From positions 22,838 through 86,837 of the forward strand of contig JAWZYU010000686.1 in the NCBI GenBank assembly GCA_038380435.1: 64,000 nucleotides of DNA, in the 5' to 3' direction. This stretch comes from Ryuthela nishihirai (Eukaryota > Arthropoda > Arachnida > Araneae > Heptathelidae). The notes beneath the pieces were generated by a model. The model worked only from the letters and a program-made list of their open reading frames with translations. It did no database searches and was not told the DNA's origin. Position numbers and translations under genes: made by a program. This document shows, one piece after another, positions 58,401 to 64,000 of the stretch (the first letter of the stretch is position 1; each line of letters opens with the position of its first letter).

Positions 58401-61400
58401 TTTTGGTGGTCTCTAGGGGGTCACTTTCGGTGACCTTTGACCCCAAGGGGGGTCTCGTTGACCTCTAGCCTGGGGTCACTTCCGGTCACTTTCTATCGAT
58501 TAGGGTACTCTCTCTCTCTCTCTCTGTTCTCTACCCTGCCTTTAGCTTGGGTCTCTTTCTGAAATTGCCTTTGAATACAGTGCTTGACTGACTACTAGGT
58601 CTCTTGCTTTACTTGCAGCCTTTGCCTATGGATTCATTTGGATTGCCTTCAGAAGCATGGTTTTGCTACGTTTCTGGCTTGGCTCTGTACAATTCCTTGA
58701 AGTTTCATTACAACCCAAACCCTGGGTTTGGCTCTATTTTAGGAAAACAAAAATTACGATAACTCTGGACTTTTTGGACTTTTTGGACTTTTTTTTTTTT
58801 CAGGGTTTCTTCCTCCGCTCTAGCCTCCCTCTGGTCACTTTTTTTTCTACCTGGGGGGTCTCTTTTTTTTTTTATTCGCTTGTAAATTCTAGCGTTTTTT
58901 AGCCTACCTTAGAGCTCACTTTTGGTGACTTTTTTTGGATCAGATCTTAGTGTGTCTCGTCCCCTTTCTGTTGATGTGCTTTTTGACTCTCTATCTGCTT
59001 TTTTTGATTTTTGATGATTTTTGGAACATTTTGTGTTTTGAAGCTTTTTAGGCTTACGAGTCTCATTGGATAACATGGCAAACTATACTGATTACGTTCT
59101 CACTTGGCCTGCTCAGTCTGGGGCGTTTTTTATACTGCGGACCACTGATTCACATTAGAGGGGATTGTGTCCTTCTACCTGATTGGTCATTTCTATAGAT
59201 CGGGGTCTTTTTGTCCTCTCAGAGGTCCGATTGCGTTTTTTGACACTTTTGGGCACTTTTTGGCTAATATCTCTGGAGTGGGTCACTTTTTGGCGATTTT
59301 GACGCTTGAATCGGGTTCCTAGCGCTGGATTACCTGGGTGTAGCTTTTGAAACTTTGAGATTTGGTCTCTTAGAACCGATTTTAGACCTATTTTCAGTTT
59401 TTCATTGATTTTGGCTATTTCTCGCTTGTGACGTCATCTCTGCATAGTTGTGGTTTTGAACTTTCCTTATCACCTTGTGCTTTCTTGTCTTCTGAGTCTT
59501 CCTATCACTTTTTTTTTCCGTTTTGGTCTTTTTTTCTATTTTTGGTGAATTTTTGACTTTTCTCTGCTACTCTCTTGACTTGAAGCGGCAATATTTTTTT
59601 TTTTTTTTTTTTTTCCCTATAGAAAGGGTCTGTTTGTCACGGTTAAACCGCTATTTAGTGGGCGGGAGTCATTTCTAGGGTCACTTTTACTATTTTGGAG
59701 ACTGCATCACTACAAAGATTCGTTCTTACTTGGCCTGCTCCCTTTGGGGCGTTTTTTATACTGCGGACCACTGATTCTTGTGGACAGAGGGTTCACCCTG
59801 GTTTTGAATTGTGCTGTGGTCACTTGAAACTGTCTTTTTCTGCTGTTTTGTGACTGTTTTGCCTTTTTCGCTTGAATTGCAATTTTTTTTTTTTTTTATC
59901 TGTTACTACCAAATACCTGTTTTTGGACTTTGGACCCCTTCCTATGGGGACTTTGGGCGAGGTCACTTTATGGTCACTTAGGGGGGACCGGGATACACAC
60001 TTTGTCACCGCTAGGGGGCGCTCATCCACCGGGAAGGGTCTGTTTTTTGCGTTCAAAGTGGCACACTTCGTCGCCGTTTTCTACTAAGGGGGCGTGGTTT
60101 GGGGGCGGACCAATGGGGTGTGTTTGTAGGCCCCTTGGGGGGACACCTGGGGGTCACTTTAGATTGGTCACTTTCCCGCCCTTTCTAGGAGAAATTTGGA
60201 CCTGAAGTTGGCACACTTTTCCTTGATTTTGGGCAACATACTGTACTTTTGGGCTATACTAGGGTATAGCTTAGACTTCACTTTGTTTCACTACGTCGCC
60301 CTTTTTTCGATTTTTTTTTTTTTTTTTTCCCTCTGGGGGCACTTTTGTGCGTGACCTTTAGGTCGTTTTTTGGTGGTCTCTAGGGGGTCACTTTCGGTGA
60401 CCTTTGACCCCAAGGGGGGTCTCGTTGACCTCTAGCCTGGGGTCACTTCCGGTCACTTTCTATCGATTAGGGTACTCTCTCTCTCTCTCTCTGTTCTCTA
60501 CCCTGCCTTTAGCTTGGGTCTCTTTCTGAAATTGCCTTTGAATACAGTGCTTGACTGACTACTAGGTCTCTTGCTTTACTTGCAGCCTTTGCCTATGGAT
60601 TCATTTGGATTGCCTTCAGAAGCATGGTTTTGCTACGTTTCTGGCTTGGCTCTGTACAATTCCTTGAAGTTTCATTACAACCCAAACCCTGGGTTTGGCT
60701 CTATTTTAGGAAAACAAAAATTACGATAACTCTGGACTTTTTGGACTTTTTGGACTTTTTTTTTTTTCAGGGTTTCTTCCTCCGCTCTAGCCTCCCTCTG
60801 GTCACTTTTTTTTCTACCTGGGGGGTCTCTTTTTTTTTTTATTCGCTTGTAAATTCTAGCGTTTTTTAGCCTACCTTAGAGCTCACTTTTGGTGACTTTT
60901 TTTGGATCAGATCTTAGTGTGTCTCGTCCCCTTTCTGTTGATGTGCTTTTTGACTCTCTATCTGCTTTTTTTGATTTTTGATGATTTTTGGAACATTTTG
61001 TGTTTTGAAGCTTTTTAGGCTTACGAGTCTCATTGGATAACATGGCAAACTATACTGATTACGTTCTCACTTGGCCTGCTCAGTCTGGGGCGTTTTTTAT
61101 ACTGCGGACCACTGATTCACATTAGAGGGGATTGTGTCCTTCTACCTGATTGGTCATTTCTATAGATCGGGGTCTTTTTGTCCTCTCAGAGGTCCGATTG
61201 CGTTTTTTGACACTTTTGGGCACTTTTTGGCTAATATCTCTGGAGTGGGTCACTTTTTGGCGATTTTGACGCTTGAATCGGGTTCCTAGCGCTGGATTAC
61301 CTGGGTGTAGCTTTTGAAACTTTGAGATTTGGTCTCTTAGAACCGATTTTAGACCTATTTTCAGTTTTTCATTGATTTTGGCTATTTCTCGCTTGTGACG

Positions 61401-63708
61401 TCATCTCTGCATAGTTGTGGTTTTGAACTTTCCTTATCACCTTGTGCTTTCTTGTCTTCTGAGTCTTCCTATCACTTTTTTTTTCCGTTTTGGTCTTTTT
61501 TTCTATTTTTGGTGAATTTTTGACTTTTCTCTGCTACTCTCTTGACTTGAAGCGGCAATATTTTTTTTTTTTTTTTTTTTTCCCTATAGAAAGGGTCTGT
61601 TTGTCACGGTTAAACCGCTATTTAGTGGGCGGGAGTCATTTCTAGGGTCACTTTTACTATTTTGGAGACTGCATCACTACAAAGATTCGTTCTTACTTGG
61701 CCTGCTCCCTTTGGGGCGTTTTTTATACTGCGGACCACTGATTCTTGTGGACAGAGGGTTCACCCTGGTTTTGAATTGTGCTGTGGTCACTTGAAACTGT
61801 CTTTTTCTGCTGTTTTGTGACTGTTTTGCCTTTTTCGCTTGAATTGCAATTTTTTTTTTTTTTTATCTGTTACTACCAAATACCTGTTTTTGGACTTTGG
61901 ACCCCTTCCTATGGGGACTTTGGGCGAGGTCACTTTATGGTCACTTAGGGGGGACCGGGATACACACTTTGTCACCGCTAGGGGGCGCTCATCCACCGGG
62001 AAGGGTCTGTTTTTTGCGTTCAAAGTGGCACACTTCGTCGCCGTTTTCTACTAAGGGGGCGTGGTTTGGGGGCGGACCAATGGGGTGTGTTTGTAGGCCC
62101 CTTGGGGGGACACCTGGGGGTCACTTTAGATTGGTCACTTTCCCGCCCTTTCTAGGAGAAATTTGGACCTGAAGTTGGCACACTTTTCCTTGATTTTGGG
62201 CAACATACTGTACTTTTGGGCTATACTAGGGTATAGCTTAGACTTCACTTTGTTTCACTACGTCGCCCTTTTTTCGATTTTTTTTTTTTTTTTTTCCCTC
62301 TGGGGGCACTTTTGTGCGTGACCTTTAGGTCGTTTTTTGGTGGTCTCTAGGGGGTCACTTTCGGTGACCTTTGACCCCAAGGGGGGTCTCGTTGACCTCT
62401 AGCCTGGGGTCACTTCCGGTCACTTTCTATCGATTAGGGTACTCTCTCTCTCTCTCTCTGTTCTCTACCCTGCCTTTAGCTTGGGTCTCTTTCTGAAATT
62501 GCCTTTGAATACAGTGCTTGACTGACTACTAGGTCTCTTGCTTTACTTGCAGCCTTTGCCTATGGATTCATTTGGATTGCCTTCAGAAGCATGGTTTTGC
62601 TACGTTTCTGGCTTGGCTCTGTACAATTCCTTGAAGTTTCATTACAACCCAAACCCTGGGTTTGGCTCTATTTTAGGAAAACAAAAATTACGATAACTCT
62701 GGACTTTTTGGACTTTTTGGACTTTTTTTTTTTTCAGGGTTTCTTCCTCCGCTCTAGCCTCCCTCTGGTCACTTTTTTTTCTACCTGGGGGGTCTCTTTT
62801 TTTTTTTATTCGCTTGTAAATTCTAGCGTTTTTTAGCCTACCTTAGAGCTCACTTTTGGTGACTTTTTTTGGATCAGATCTTAGTGTGTCTCGTCCCCTT
62901 TCTGTTGATGTGCTTTTTGACTCTCTATCTGCTTTTTTTGATTTTTGATGATTTTTGGAACATTTTGTGTTTTGAAGCTTTTTAGGCTTACGAGTCTCAT
63001 TGGATAACATGGCAAACTATACTGATTACGTTCTCACTTGGCCTGCTCAGTCTGGGGCGTTTTTTATACTGCGGACCACTGATTCACATTAGAGGGGATT
63101 GTGTCCTTCTACCTGATTGGTCATTTCTATAGATCGGGGTCTTTTTGTCCTCTCAGAGGTCCGATTGCGTTTTTTGACACTTTTGGGCACTTTTTGGCTA
63201 ATATCTCTGGAGTGGGTCACTTTTTGGCGATTTTGACGCTTGAATCGGGTTCCTAGCGCTGGATTACCTGGGTGTAGCTTTTGAAACTTTGAGATTTGGT
63301 CTCTTAGAACCGATTTTAGACCTATTTTCAGTTTTTCATTGATTTTGGCTATTTCTCGCTTGTGACGTCATCTCTGCATAGTTGTGGTTTTGAACTTTCC
63401 TTATCACCTTGTGCTTTCTTGTCTTCTGAGTCTTCCTATCACTTTTTTTTTCCGTTTTGGTCTTTTTTTCTATTTTTGGTGAATTTTTGACTTTTCTCTG
63501 CTACTCTCTTGACTTGAAGCGGCAATATTTTTTTTTTTTTTTTTTTTTCCCTATAGAAAGGGTCTGTTTGTCACGGTTAAACCGCTATTTAGTGGGCGGG
63601 AGTCATTTCTAGGGTCACTTTTACTATTTTGGAGACTGCATCACTACAAAGATTCGTTCTTACTTGGCCTGCTCCCTTTGGGGCGTTTTTTATACTGCGG
63701 ACCACTGA

Positions 63709-64000
63709 TTCTTGTGGACAGAGGGTTCACCCTGGTTTTGAATTGTGCTGTGGTCACTTGAAACTGTCTTTTTCTGCTGTTTTGTGACTGTTTTGCCTTT
63801 TTCGCTTGAATTGCAATTTTTTTTTTTTTTTATCTGTTACTACCAAATACCTGTTTTTGGACTTTGGACCCCTTCCTATGGGGACTTTGGGCGAGGTCAC
63901 TTTATGGTCACTTAGGGGGGACCGGGATACACACTTTGTCACCGCTAGGGGGCGCTCATCCACCGGGAAGGGTCTGTTTTTTGCGTTCAAAGTGGCACAC
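63709..64000. repeat. Partial 23rd unit at the window edge
   Basis: The first 292 bp of the repeat unit, identical to the start of earlier units as far as read. The true end of the array is outside the window. Confidence 0.97.

Larger units (their letters stand above)
20435..64000. repeat. Macrosatellite: 1,967-bp tandem repeat, 22.15 copies
   Basis: The unit starts at TTCTTGTGGACAGAGGG. Copy n starts at 20435 + 1967(n-1), giving 22 complete copies and 292 bp of a 23rd (63709-64000). All reading-frame landmarks recur at exactly this spacing with identical translations, and sequence blocks compared by eye, including T runs of up to 21, are the same. The plus strand is T-rich, with G runs and many GGTCACTT motifs. 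No recognisable transposase, RT or rRNA is present. It could be a macrosatellite on any chromosome or a young segmental amplification. The array extends beyond the window. Confidence 0.98.

Noticed and set aside
20435..64000. Ribosomal DNA intergenic spacer or telomere-associated array
   Set aside because: No 18S/28S sequence and no (TTAGG)n-type telomere repeat is present.

Overview
This window is eukaryotic, repeat-dominated DNA from an animal. The evidence is non-LTR retrotransposon fragments, Tc1/mariner and hAT DNA transposons, several SINE families with tRNA-like or 5S-rRNA-like heads, and no intact long reading frame. I suspect an invertebrate, possibly an arthropod or chelicerate, from the mix of Tc1-like transposases and SINEs, but nothing here fixes the taxon. 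I find no host gene I can name.

Layout, left part (1-20,434): a mosaic of decayed, often nested elements. In order: an RTE-like LINE endonuclease fragment (1-410, minus); a nearly full-length but broken Tc1-like element with both terminal inverted repeats (2,099-3,303); a LINE reverse-transcriptase fragment (4,848-5,075); a second Tc1-like remnant (minus, to 5,954); another LINE RT fragment (6,750-6,875); five copies of a ~385-bp tRNA-headed SINE (family A), all with recognisable target-site duplications; a 44-bp minisatellite split by one of these SINEs; a Jockey/CR1-like LINE (minus, 10,800-13,700) interrupted by a non-autonomous hAT element (11,627-13,588) with a perfect 8-bp target duplication, whose interior is nearly all short satellite-like repeat; palindromic TA-flanked MITEs and a larger foldback family (15,505-18,002); a mariner/IS630-type transposase remnant; and a cluster of a second SINE family (B) in which one copy is joined to a 5S-rRNA-headed SINE sharing its tail.

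Right part (20,435-64,000, about 68% of the window): one tandem array of a 1,967-bp unit, 22 complete copies plus 292 bp, running off the window edge. Reading-frame positions and translations recur every 1,967 bp without exception, and every stretch I compared directly was identical, including homopolymer lengths. Each unit is T-rich on this strand and has many GGTCACTT motifs, a near-consensus CTCF-like motif, a cluster of GC and CCAAT boxes, a perfect DR1 nuclear-receptor motif, a perfect CRE, a short complex ORF preceded by a splice-acceptor-like sequence, and a 62-bp internal duplication that ends at the unit junction. It resembles a macrosatellite more than a simple satellite.

The elements do not form a pathway. 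They record successive insertions: hAT into LINE, SINE into minisatellite, SINE into MITE, and SINE onto SINE, beside a very homogeneous macrosatellite.
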